DNA from: an uncultured Candidatus Saccharibacteria bacterium
GTDB lineage: Bacteria; Patescibacteriota; Saccharimonadia; Saccharimonadales; Saccharimonadaceae
DNA: 27,218 nucleotides
Assembly (NCBI GenBank): GCA_937974295.1
Contig: CALBWN010000050.1
Coordinates: 1 to 27,218 of the forward strand
Reading direction: 5' to 3'
Part shown: positions 7,588 to 14,500 of the stretch, piece after piece
How the letters are laid out: each line of letters opens with the position of its first letter
Numbering within the stretch: the stretch's first letter is position 1
Notes under the pieces: generated by a model
What the model was told of the DNA's origin: nothing
Seen by the model: the letters and a program-made list of their open reading frames with translations, nothing else
The model's database searches: none
Position numbers and translations under genes: made by a program

Positions 7588-7759
7588 CACATGAGAGGTG
7601 GGTGATACTACTTTGAGTGTTTTTTGTTTTTGTAGAATCATGAGTGATGTATAGTTAATAGCTGTTGCTGTCAAATTACGATCGTGACTAAATAATTATT
7701 CCTAACATTCTCTTAGAAACCAGCAAAGCGCGTATAAGCAGTTATAATTATAGACTAAT

Positions 7760-7793
7760 TAAATTTAAATACCCTGCCATGTTGACAGGGTAT
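7760..7793 (-). terminator. Terminator of the infA-rpsI ribosomal operon
   Basis: ATACCCTG and CAGGGTAT (7769-7776 and 7786-7793) form an 8-bp stem, followed on the minus strand by TTTAAATTTAATTAG. It sits 22 nt after the rpsI stop. The rest of the 7588-7814 gap is AT-rich and shows no gene. Confidence 0.75.
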
Positions 7794-7814
7794 GTTATGA
7801 AGCAGGCAAAATGC

Positions 7815-8213
7815 TTAACGCTTCGAGTATTGTTCGCGTTTGCGGGCGCTGCGCAAGCCGTATTTTTTGCGCTCTTTTTCGCGTGGGTCGCGGCGCAAGA
7901 ATTCGGCCTTCTTGAGTGTGCCGCGCAGGTCTGGTGCGCCAACGGTAATCGCTTTAGCGATCGCCATCTTGATAGCATCAACTTGACCGCTGAGGCCACC
8001 ACCCTTCACCAGGACGGTAACATCAAACTCTTTTTGTTTGCCAACCAAGGCCAGTGGGTCAGTCACTTCAGCTAGCAATGTCTTGTTGCCTGACAGGTAG
8101 TCAAGCGCCGACTTGCCATTGATCGTCACATTTCCCTTACCTTTGACCAGTCGAGCGCGGGCAGTAGCGCTTTTGCGCCGGCCAAGACCATAATCGTATG
8201 TTGCTTGTGCCAT
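7815..8213 (-). CDS. rpsI: 30S ribosomal protein S9
   Basis: The protein has 132 residues and is recognised by GLGRRKSATARARL near the N-terminus and the basic tail ending KREQYSKR. This C-terminal tail reaches the P-site tRNA in the small subunit. The ATG abuts the rplM stop (TAAATG), and AGAGG lies inside the end of rplM, so translation is likely coupled. It is the last gene of the ribosomal operon. The rplM-rpsI pairing is the usual one, but here it is fused onto the alpha operon. Confidence 0.97.
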   Translation of the reverse strand: MAQATYDYGLGRRKSATARARLVKGKGNVTINGKSALDYLSGNKTLLAEVTDPLALVGKQKEFDVTVLVKGGGLSGQVDAIKMAIAKAITVGAPDLRGTLKKAEFLRRDPREKERKKYGLRSARKREQYSKR

Positions 8214-8651
8214 TTATTGTACCTCTACTTTCTCTGGTTGCTGTGCGGTGTGGGCGTGCTCTTCGCCAGCAAAGACGCGGAGACGAGCTAGGCGGTCTGC
8301 TGCAAGCTTGTTCTTGGGCAACATGCCCTTCACAGCAGCAGTAATGATACGCTCTGGTGCGTTTTCGCGCACTTCCTTGAGCTGAGCGTCTTTAATCCCG
8401 CCGGGGAAACCACTGTGATGGTAGTAGATCTTGTCTGTCTCTTTTTTACCAGTCACAACAGCCTTGGCTGCGTTGATGACGACAACGTAATCGCCCCCAT
8501 CGACGTGTGGTGTGTAAGTTGGCTTGTATTTGCCCACCAAGTACTGCGCAATGGTTGTTGCGGTGCGGCCAAGTGGCGCTTGGCTCGCGTCGATCAAAAT
8601 CCAGCGCCGGCTAACATCGGCTGGCTTCTGCGAAAATGTTTTGTGAGCCAT
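8214..8651 (-). CDS. rplM: 50S ribosomal protein L13
   Basis: The protein has 145 residues, the usual length. Recognisable segments are RRWILIDASQAPLGRTAT, the HVDGGDYVVVINA stretch, YYHHSGFPGG and ITAAVKGMLPKNKL. L13 binds 23S rRNA early in large-subunit assembly. It begins 2 nt after the rplQ stop and abuts rpsI, placing it within the infA-to-rpsI operon. Confidence 0.97.
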   Translation of the reverse strand: MAHKTFSQKPADVSRRWILIDASQAPLGRTATTIAQYLVGKYKPTYTPHVDGGDYVVVINAAKAVVTGKKETDKIYYHHSGFPGGIKDAQLKEVRENAPERIITAAVKGMLPKNKLAADRLARLRVFAGEEHAHTAQQPEKVEVQ

Positions 8652-8653
8652 AA

Positions 8654-9058
8654 CTACTTCGCCTCCTTTGTGGTTGCCTCGGGCTTAGGCATTGGCTTGA
8701 GCTCGTCAACAAACTCAATCATTGCCATCTGCGCGCCATCACCACGGCGCAGACGTGTCCGATACACACGCACGTGGCCGCTTGGCCGATGGCCGAGTTG
8801 CGGGGCAATCTGGTCAACCAGCTTGATTGCTGCAGCTTGCGTGCTGAGCCCGGCAATTACTGCGCGGCGATGAGCGAGGTCACCCTTCTTAGCTTTGGTA
8901 ATGAGCTTTTCGATGTAGCGCACCAACTCTTTGGCCTTGGGTAGCGTCGTTTCGATTCGCTCCTCGACAACCAAGCTGGTTGCCAGGCCTTTGAGCAGGG
9001 CTCGACGTTGATCGCGTTCGCGGCCGAGCTTGCGCCCTTTGTATCCGTGTCGATGCAT
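8654..9058 (-). CDS. rplQ: 50S ribosomal protein L17
   Basis: The protein has 134 residues. The L17 signature is clear: MHRHGYKGRKLGRERDQRRA followed by LLKGLATSLVVEERIETT and the RRGDGAQMAMIEFVD C-terminal block. L17 lies near the exit tunnel of the large subunit. Its ATG abuts the rpoA stop as TAAATG with GGAG just upstream, the typical rpoA-rplQ coupling. A short charged tail rich in P, K and E follows the conserved domain. Confidence 0.97.
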   Translation of the reverse strand: MHRHGYKGRKLGRERDQRRALLKGLATSLVVEERIETTLPKAKELVRYIEKLITKAKKGDLAHRRAVIAGLSTQAAAIKLVDQIAPQLGHRPSGHVRVYRTRLRRGDGAQMAMIEFVDELKPMPKPEATTKEAK

Positions 9059-9982
9059 TTAGAGCTCCAATTCTGCTAGTTTATCTTTTACTTCGTCGAG
9101 GGCTTTGCTGCCAAAGCCTTTGAGCTCGCGCAGGTCCTGCTCCGTCAAAGTGACGAGGTCGTGGACAGTGCGAATCTCATTGTTGATGAGCGCGTTTGCG
9201 GTGCGGGCACTGAGGCCAAGGTCTTCGATCGAGGTGTTCAGCTCGTTGTCTTCCTCAGCAGTTTGAGTACCAAGCGCTGGTGCCGATACGACAGTTGTAC
9301 TGCCAGCAAGAGCGGTATACTGATTGACCAAAATTGCCGCAGCTTGCTCGAAGGCATCGCGTGGCGTCAAGCTACCGTCAGTCTCGACAGTCATCTCAAG
9401 CCGCTCCAGGTTGGTTTCTTGGCCAACACGAGTTGGATCGACCTTGAAGCGCACACGCGTCACGGGGCTAAATTGCGCGTCCATGGCGATCATGTCGCTG
9501 TGCAGCCGGTTAGCACTCGACTCCTCCATCGGGTAGTACCCCCGACCAGCCTCGGCCACCAGATCAATAACGACACTCGCTTGCGGGTCATCAATCGTGC
9601 AGATGACGTGCTCAGGGTTGACAACCTCAACCTCAGCATTAGCTGCAATATCCCCAGCGGTTACTGCACCGGCACCTTGCTTCTCAAGACGCAGCTCGAC
9701 TGGTTCATCGCTGTGAACAACCAAGTCGACACCCTTGAGGTTGAGCATGATGTCGGTGACATCTTCCTTGACGCCAGGCACTGTAGTGAACTCGTGCGTT
9801 GCGCCCTGCATTCGGAAAGCCGTAAAGGCTCCGCCGCGAATACTGCTCAGTAGCACCCGGCGCAAGCTGTTGCCCAGCGTGTTGCCGTAGCTGGCGTGCA
9901 ATGGCTCAATGACAAATGTGCTGCTGTGCGGCCCATTGTCATCGATGCGCGCCAACGCCGGATCGTGAATTAATTTAGACAT
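9059..9982 (-). CDS. rpoA: DNA-directed RNA polymerase alpha subunit
   Basis: The protein has 307 residues. The N-terminal dimerisation domain shows FVIEPLHASYGNTLGNSLRRVLLSS and GAAFTAFRM-like text with PGVKEDVTDIMLNLK. A flexible linker leads to the C-terminal domain (SIEDLGLSARTANALI and LRELKGFGSKALDEV), which contacts upstream promoter DNA and activators. The ATG at 9982 was chosen because AAGGAG lies 9 nt upstream and the family start matches. The in-frame ATG at 10027 adds a non-conserved piece overlapping rpsD. The presence of the alpha C-terminal domain means UP-element control is possible. Confidence 0.97.
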   Translation of the reverse strand: MSKLIHDPALARIDDNGPHSSTFVIEPLHASYGNTLGNSLRRVLLSSIRGGAFTAFRMQGATHEFTTVPGVKEDVTDIMLNLKGVDLVVHSDEPVELRLEKQGAGAVTAGDIAANAEVEVVNPEHVICTIDDPQASVVIDLVAEAGRGYYPMEESSANRLHSDMIAMDAQFSPVTRVRFKVDPTRVGQETNLERLEMTVETDGSLTPRDAFEQAAAILVNQYTALAGSTTVVSAPALGTQTAEEDNELNTSIEDLGLSARTANALINNEIRTVHDLVTLTEQDLRELKGFGSKALDEVKDKLAELEL

Positions 9983-10004
9983 GTACAAATTCTCCTTACC
10001 CTTG

Positions 10005-10622
10005 TTAGCGTGAGTAATACTCAACAATCAGCTGTTCGTTGATGCCAGCTTCAGCTTCTTCACGCTTTGGCTCGCCCGATACTTCGATCTTGAGTTTTTT
10101 GATATCGCTCTTAAGCCAACTCAGAGGTGGTTGGGAGGTGTTGCCGTAGATGTCGTCAATTGCAGTAAAGTAACCAGACTTTGCGCTCTTTGGCCGAACA
10201 GTAATGACATCCCCTGCCTTGAGGCGAATTGATGGAATGTCGACGCGGCGACCATTAAGCTCAAAGTGACCATGGCTTACCAGCTGGCGGGCCTGACGAC
10301 GGCTCGTTGCAAAGCCAGCACGGTACACAGCGTTGTCGAGCCGGAGCTCGAGGAAGCGGAGCAAGTTCTCGCCACTCAGGCCTGGCTTGCGAGTTGCTTC
10401 GTTCATAAGCTTAGCAAACTGCTTCTCCAGTAGGCCATACATGCGGCGCACCTTCTGCTTTTCGCGCAGCTGCGTTGCGTACATGCTTGGCTTGCTCTGA
10501 CGGCCATGAGCGTGCTCGCCCGGAATACCGCTTTTGCGTGCCAAAATCTTGTGTGCCTTGGGGTGAAGCGCCACACCTTCGCGGCGGCTCTGCTTCACGA
10601 TTGGGCTTCTATCTCGTGCCAT
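10005..10622 (-). CDS. rpsD: 30S ribosomal protein S4
   Basis: The protein has 205 residues. It contains the S4 RNA-binding domain (ENLLRFLELRLDNAVYRAGFATSRRQARQLVSHGHF) and the N-terminal arm with SRREGVALHPK. The N-terminal region has no cysteines, so it is the zinc-free C-minus form, also common elsewhere. S4 nucleates assembly of the 16S rRNA 5' domain. The ATG abuts the rpsK stop as TAAATG, with AAGGAGGG inside the end of rpsK. Confidence 0.97.
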   Translation of the reverse strand: MARDRSPIVKQSRREGVALHPKAHKILARKSGIPGEHAHGRQSKPSMYATQLREKQKVRRMYGLLEKQFAKLMNEATRKPGLSGENLLRFLELRLDNAVYRAGFATSRRQARQLVSHGHFELNGRRVDIPSIRLKAGDVITVRPKSAKSGYFTAIDDIYGNTSQPPLSWLKSDIKKLKIEVSGEPKREEAEAGINEQLIVEYYSR

Positions 10623-11012
10623 TTACGCCCTCCTTGCCTTTCGTGGGCGAACGCCACCATGTGGCACACCCGCTACATCTTTGATGCTATTGACGGCAAT
10701 GTCGAAGTTGCTCATTGCGCGAATTGCCGCATCTCGGCCCAGCCCAACACCCTTGACGAATACATCAACGGTGCGGACGCCATAGCTACTCTTGGCAGCT
10801 TCTGCGGCTTTTTCTGCAGCAATCTGTGCTGCATAGGCTGTACCTTTCTTGCTCCCACGAAAGCCACATGCACCAGCGCTGGCAGCGGTCAAGACGTTGC
10901 CCTTGCTATCTGCAAATGTGACAATAGTGTTGTTAAAGGTTGCCTGTACATGCAGCTGACCAGATGGGACTGATCGGCGCTGCTTTTTCTTGGTGGATTT
11001 TGCTTGTGCCAT
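10623..11012 (-). CDS. rpsK: 30S ribosomal protein S11
   Basis: The protein has 129 residues. HVQATFNNTIVTFADSKGNV, SAGACGFRGSKKGTAYAAQ and the C-terminal block PHGGVRPRKARRA are diagnostic. S11 forms part of the platform near the Shine-Dalgarno helix in the small subunit. It lies 15 nt after rpsM with a good GGAGAAAGGA site before its ATG, and abuts rpsD. Confidence 0.97.
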   Translation of the reverse strand: MAQAKSTKKKQRRSVPSGQLHVQATFNNTIVTFADSKGNVLTAASAGACGFRGSKKGTAYAAQIAAEKAAEAAKSSYGVRTVDVFVKGVGLGRDAAIRAMSNFDIAVNSIKDVAGVPHGGVRPRKARRA

Positions 11013-11027
11013 ATCTCGTCCTTTCTC

Positions 11028-11414
11028 CTACGTCTTACTTGCTGCCTTTGGCTGTGCTCCGCCGACGGCGATCGCCTTACCCTTGCGAGTTCGTGCGTTC
11101 GTTCGAGTGCGCTGACCGCGTGTTGGCAAGCCATTTTTGTGCCTGAGACCGCGGTATGCACCAATGTCTTTGAGGCGTTTGATATTGTTGGTCACCAGGC
11201 GTTGCAGATCGCCTTCAGTGACATAATCTTTGTCGATAATGTCGCGAAGTTTCTGCTCCTCAGCCTCGGTGAGATCTTTCACCCGAGTGGTCGGCTCTAT
11301 TTTTGCCGCCGCAAGGATGTCTCGAGCAAGCGTGCGCCCAATACCATGGATGTAGGTAAGAGCAATATGCACTTGCTTGTCTGATGGGATAACTACCCCA
11401 GCAATTCGAGCCAT
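11028..11414 (-). CDS. rpsM: 30S ribosomal protein S13
   Basis: The protein has 128 residues. MARIAGVVIPSDKQVHIALTY, the helix-hairpin-helix YIHGIGRTLARDIL, and the C-terminal GLPTRGQRTRTNARTRKG motif identify it. S13 sits in the head of the small subunit and contacts the P-site tRNA and L5. It starts 2 nt after the rpmJ stop, in the normal rpmJ-rpsM order. Confidence 0.97.
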   Translation of the reverse strand: MARIAGVVIPSDKQVHIALTYIHGIGRTLARDILAAAKIEPTTRVKDLTEAEEQKLRDIIDKDYVTEGDLQRLVTNNIKRLKDIGAYRGLRHKNGLPTRGQRTRTNARTRKGKAIAVGGAQPKAASKT

Positions 11415-11416
11415 GC

Positions 11417-11533
11417 TTAACCCTGCCTTTGCTTATTCTTAGGTTTTTTCTTGTTGATGACACGGAGTCGGCCTTTGCGCCGGACCAGCTGATCATCGGG
11501 GCTGATCTTTTTGACACTCGCACGAACTTTCAT
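11417..11533 (-). CDS. rpmJ: 50S ribosomal protein L36, zinc-ligand-free form
   Basis: This 38-residue gene begins with MKVRASVKKI and ends KNKQRQG, which fixes it as L36. The four zinc ligands of ordinary L36 (Cys11, Cys14, Cys27, His33 in E. coli numbering) are replaced by Ser, Asp, Asn and Asn, so no zinc ribbon can form. L36 is a late-assembling protein of the large subunit. It lies between infA (77 nt upstream) and rpsM (2 nt downstream). GGGAGA lies about 11 nt before the ATG. Confidence 0.95.
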   Translation of the reverse strand: MKVRASVKKISPDDQLVRRKGRLRVINKKKPKNKQRQG

Positions 11534-11610
11534 GAGCGTACAAATCTCCCTACAGGAAAAACCTGCCGTTACTGAGAACAGCGGTGATATCAGGCCGCCG
11601 CTCTACGTTA

Positions 11611-11835
11611 TTAAACGCGTGCGCGGAAGACGATTCTGCCCTTCGTGAGATCGTATGGGGTTAACTCGACTTCCACGGTATCGCCTGGGACCAAACGGAT
11701 ATGATGCTTGCGCATCTTGCCGCTGATATGAGCGATAATGCTTAGGCCGTTCTCCAATTCTACCTTAAATTGCGTATTAGGCAGTGCTTCCACTACCTTG
11801 CCGCGCAATTTGATAACTTCTTTCGAACTTGCCAT
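11611..11835 (-). CDS. infA: Translation initiation factor IF-1
   Basis: The protein has 74 residues, a single OB-fold. KEVIKLRGKVVEALPNTQFKV, ENGLSIIAHISGKMRKHHIRL and PGDTVEVELTPYDLTKGRI match IF-1, which occupies the ribosomal A site during initiation. It heads the long ribosomal operon and has its own strong promoter. The leader of about 10 nt contains no Shine-Dalgarno sequence. The 77-nt gap to rpmJ contains small hairpins. Confidence 0.97.
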   Translation of the reverse strand: MASSKEVIKLRGKVVEALPNTQFKVELENGLSIIAHISGKMRKHHIRLVPGDTVEVELTPYDLTKGRIVFRARV

Positions 11836-11851
11836 AGATATACAGCTTCGT

Positions 11852-11880
11852 ATTATACGCTATTTCTCTGTAGGAGTAAA
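11852..11880 (-). promoter_or_regulatory. Promoter of the infA ribosomal operon
   Basis: On the minus strand TTTACT (11875-11880), a 17-nt spacer and TATAAT (11852-11857) form a near-consensus sigma-70 promoter. The same two hexamers with the same spacing occur before tuf. The predicted start near 11845 leaves about 10 nt before the infA ATG. Confidence 0.8.
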
Positions 11881-12120
11881 GAGAAGTGGCCAGCTTTTTG
11901 CATTATTATTGTGAGATTATGGATGGTACTATTCCTATATCAGAATGGAGTCGTAAGAGAGGTAGCTTTTGCGATAAGCAACTTCTAAAAGTAGCATCGG
12001 TTCTGCAGTCCACCCTTTCTATATTTGAATTGCAATGATATAGCGCTATGCCACTCATAACGCACGTTCTGGAGGTATTCACGAACGAATTGAATTATTG
12101 TGAAATACAGAACCATATCA
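11881..12120. other. Gene-free AT-rich interval between infA promoter and secY terminator
   Basis: This stretch separates infA from secY, which in most bacteria are joined through adk and map. The only readable item is a 39-codon plus-strand frame (11919-12038) without a convincing ribosome-binding site. I see no gene, RNA or repeat that I can support. Confidence 0.5.
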
Positions 12121-12156
12121 AAAAATACCACCACAGACGGAGGTGGCGGTATTTTT
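12121..12156 (-). terminator. Terminator of secY
   Basis: AAAAATACC (12121-12129) pairs with GGTATTTTT (12148-12156) and CCAC pairs with GTGG inside, with one mismatch. It lies 24 nt after the secY stop. The symmetrical A/T tracts could also work in the other direction. Confidence 0.85.
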
Positions 12157-12180
12157 GTGACATATATACTAATGATAGCC

Positions 12181-13656
12181 TTATGCCTTTGCGGCAGTAC
12201 GCCGTCGGCCGAGGAGCCCACGCTTCTTTGGCTGAGTATCAAGGTCATCGACTGAGAAGTCGTCATATGTTACCATCAGCGCTCGTGAGTTAATCTGACG
12301 GAGTGTCTCAAGGCCAACCGTCACGACAATAAGCAGGCTCGTACCGCCAATTGCCATGTTGTTGGCATTAATGCCAAGCTGCGCAAAGATGTAGTCGATC
12401 GCAAACGGAATGACGGCGATGAGCCCCAGCGCGAGCGAACCAAACAGATTAAGTCGATTGACAGTGCACGACAGATATTTCTCGGTGGTAGGGCCAGGGC
12501 GAATCCCCTCGATGAAGCCACCTTGGTTTTCAAGACTCTCCGTAATCTCACTCGCATTAAAGACAATACCGGTGTAGAAGTAGGTAAAGGCAATGACGAG
12601 TAAGAAGTAGATCGATGGGTAGATGAGCACTGTCAGGCCACCTGTGGCGTATGTTTGAGCGGTGGGTGCCTGGAACCACTGGATAAGGTTATTTGCTAAT
12701 TGCTGATTTGCACCAGGTGTCGCATGTAATAGCTGCCCCACAAAAGCTGGCAAGCTGAGGAATGCTACTGCAAAAATAACTGGCACCACACCCGCAGCGA
12801 TGAGCTTGATAGGCAGAATGCTCTTGATGCCGCCATATGAGCTGTTGCCGCCAACCCGCTTGGCATAATTGATCGTGACAATGCGCTGTGCTTCGTTAAT
12901 CTTAACGAGGAGATAAAGCAGGATGAGGCCGATCGTCCCAAGAACGACCACTGTCCAGAAGGTTGTTGGGTTAACGGGCAGTGAGAACCAACCAAAGACG
13001 CTGAGCGGACCATCTTGAGTATTGAAGAGCGACGAGTAGATTGACCCAAAGGTGGTTGGCAGCTGGCTAATCACACTGGCGAAGATGAGCAGGCTAATAC
13101 CATTACCAACGCCCTGCTCTGTCATCAGCTCACCAAGCCACATCAAGAGGAGCGAGCCAGCGGTGAGCGCCGTTACCGCGACAATCCACTCATGGAGCGA
13201 ACCAGCTACCGTACCGGTTGTGCTCCCAGCCAGGACCGATTGGCGCAGGAAGTAGATGATACCGATCGACTGAGCAATCGCCAGCGGCACACTAGCGATA
13301 CGCGTCCACTGATTGATCTTGCGCCGGCCTGATTCACCATCTTTGTGCATTTCCTCAAGGCTTGGGATGGCTTTGGTAAGCAGCTGCGTAATAATGCTGG
13401 CATTAATGAACGGCCCAAGGCCAATCAAAACGATAGACAGCTGTGCCAACGCTCCACCAGTCAGGATGTTTAAGAAGCCGCCAAAGTCGCTTGCTGATAC
13501 CACATTTTGGATAATGTCCTTGAGTCGGCTTGGCTCGGCCAACGGTACTGGCACATGTGCCAAAAAACGATAGGCGACGATGAGCCCGAGCACGATACCA
13601 AGGCGTTTTTGCATGTCTTTATTTTTGAGCGATCGAAGAATAATCTTCCAGTTCAT
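12181..13656 (-). CDS. secY: Preprotein translocase subunit SecY
   Basis: The protein has 491 residues, longer than the 430-440 typical of SecY, with about ten membrane helices. Recognisable parts are KRLGIVLGLIVAYRFLAHVPVP, LNILTGGALAQLSIVLIGLGPFINASIITQLL, the cytoplasmic NEAQRIVTINYAKRVGG loop, and GFIEGIRPGPTTEKYLS near the C-terminal helices. It forms the pore for secreted and membrane proteins such as the pilin and fructanase here. A basic C-terminal tail (KKRGLLGRRRTAAKA) is present. AAAGGGA precedes the ATG. It is transcribed alone, with no adk, map or L15 gene beside it. Confidence 0.96.
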   Translation of the reverse strand: MNWKIILRSLKNKDMQKRLGIVLGLIVAYRFLAHVPVPLAEPSRLKDIIQNVVSASDFGGFLNILTGGALAQLSIVLIGLGPFINASIITQLLTKAIPSLEEMHKDGESGRRKINQWTRIASVPLAIAQSIGIIYFLRQSVLAGSTTGTVAGSLHEWIVAVTALTAGSLLLMWLGELMTEQGVGNGISLLIFASVISQLPTTFGSIYSSLFNTQDGPLSVFGWFSLPVNPTTFWTVVVLGTIGLILLYLLVKINEAQRIVTINYAKRVGGNSSYGGIKSILPIKLIAAGVVPVIFAVAFLSLPAFVGQLLHATPGANQQLANNLIQWFQAPTAQTYATGGLTVLIYPSIYFLLVIAFTYFYTGIVFNASEITESLENQGGFIEGIRPGPTTEKYLSCTVNRLNLFGSLALGLIAVIPFAIDYIFAQLGINANNMAIGGTSLLIVVTVGLETLRQINSRALMVTYDDFSVDDLDTQPKKRGLLGRRRTAAKA

Positions 13657-13702
13657 ATATTGTCCCTTTTGCCACTAACTACTATAACGCTATATCTAGT
13701 AC

Positions 13703-13708
13703 AGTATA
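13703..13708 (-). promoter_or_regulatory. Possible -10 box of secY
   Basis: On the minus strand TATACT lies about 46 nt before the secY ATG, giving a leader of roughly 40 nt with GGGA near its end. No good -35 was found, so this is tentative. Confidence 0.35.
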
Positions 13709-13857
13709 CACGAATTGCCCCAGAAGCGAAAGGGTCAGCTGTCAATATGGGTAGCTTTGGCCGCAAAATTCTGCAAAAGGTTCATGTTCTTCGTGGATGA
13801 CGCCCAGATACAGATTGATGACAACTCATAATAAATAACACGAGATATATATTCTCA

Positions 13858-13866
13858 TGATATAAT
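13858..13866 (+). promoter_or_regulatory. Extended -10 promoter of rpsJ
   Basis: TGA-TATAAT at 13858-13866 is an extended -10 element. The predicted start near 13873 leaves a leader of about 80 nt ending in the strong ribosome-binding site AAGGAGGAG (13941-13949). A matching -35 is not evident. Confidence 0.6.
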
Positions 13867-13951
13867 GCTAAATGTATTATTAATTTACTCTGATAATTTA
13901 GCTTGTTTCGATCTTGCTAAAGTTACAGAGTTGCACATACAAGGAGGAGCA

Positions 13952-14272
13952 ATGGCTCAAAACAACCAAGGGCTTAAGATCCGGATCCGCCTCAAGGCAT
14001 ACGACCACAAGGTGATCGACCAATCTGCCAAGCAAATCATCGACACTGCCCTGCGCACTGGCGCAAGCGTGGCAGGTCCTGTGCCGCTACCAACACGGCG
14101 CAGCAGCTACACAGTGGTAAAGAGCCCACACGTATACAAGACTGGTGGTGAGACATTCGAGATGCGCGTTCACAAGCGTCTCATCGATATCACTAACGCC
14201 ACACCCAAGACGATCGACAACCTCCACAACCTCAGCTTGCCAGCTGGCGTGGATGTTGAGATTCGGATGTAG
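13952..14272 (+). CDS. rpsJ: 30S ribosomal protein S10
   Basis: The protein has 106 residues. KIRIRLKAYDHKVIDQSAKQI, GPVPLPTRR, YTVVKSPHVYKTGGETFEMR and the HKRLIDI segment are the S10 core. S10 acts in the small-subunit head and in NusB-dependent antitermination. The start at 13952 follows AAGGAGGAGCA; the in-frame ATG at 13865 overlaps the promoter. It normally leads the S10 operon or follows tuf on the same strand. Here it is alone, on the opposite strand to and convergent with tuf, with its own promoter and terminator. Confidence 0.97.
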   Translation: MAQNNQGLKIRIRLKAYDHKVIDQSAKQIIDTALRTGASVAGPVPLPTRRSSYTVVKSPHVYKTGGETFEMRVHKRLIDITNATPKTIDNLHNLSLPAGVDVEIRM

Positions 14273-14294
14273 CTTGTTGCTATAGAAGCACCTA

Positions 14295-14327
14295 AGAAAA
14301 GAGTGATAGCTGCTATCACTCTTTTCT
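14295..14327 (+). terminator. Terminator of rpsJ
   Basis: AGAAAAGAGTGATAG (14295-14309) and CTATCACTCTTTTCT (14313-14327) are perfect 15-nt arms around a 3-nt centre, followed by ATTTG. It is 22 nt after the rpsJ stop. Confidence 0.9.
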
Positions 14328-14448
14328 ATTTGCCTGACTAAACCACCTTTTACTGGATGCGTGGTGCTGCACTCCACAGCATACCCTATAGGGTTGTGTG
14401 TTTTATGGTGTAGTTTATAGCGGCATTAATCATCTTGCAGGACAAACA

Positions 14449-14476
14449 AAAATACCTCCCCTGTGGGAGGTATTTT
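14449..14476 (-). terminator. Terminator of tuf
   Basis: AAAATACCTCCC (14449-14460) and GGGAGGTATTTT (14465-14476) are perfect 12-nt arms with a 4-nt loop. On the minus strand the stem is followed by TTGTTTG. It is 24 nt after the tuf stop. Between it and the rpsJ terminator lie about 120 nt with no gene. Confidence 0.9.
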
Positions 14477-14500
14477 GTGAGTTTGCGAGTACTGTGCAAA

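Noticed and set aside
11919..12038. A 39-codon plus-strand frame beginning MDGTIPISEWSRKRG between infA and secY
   Set aside because: The start resembles a helix-turn-helix fragment, but there is no clear ribosome-binding site or promoter and the length is within chance. It could be a gene remnant; conservation would be needed to decide.
11985..12266. A 93-codon minus-strand frame overlapping the 3' end of secY
   Set aside because: It spans the secY terminator and shares its first part with secY in another frame. No homology-like features.
13747..13800. A 17-codon frame MGSFGRKILQKVHVLRG in the secY-rpsJ gap
   Set aside because: Very short, with no good ribosome-binding site. Most likely chance.
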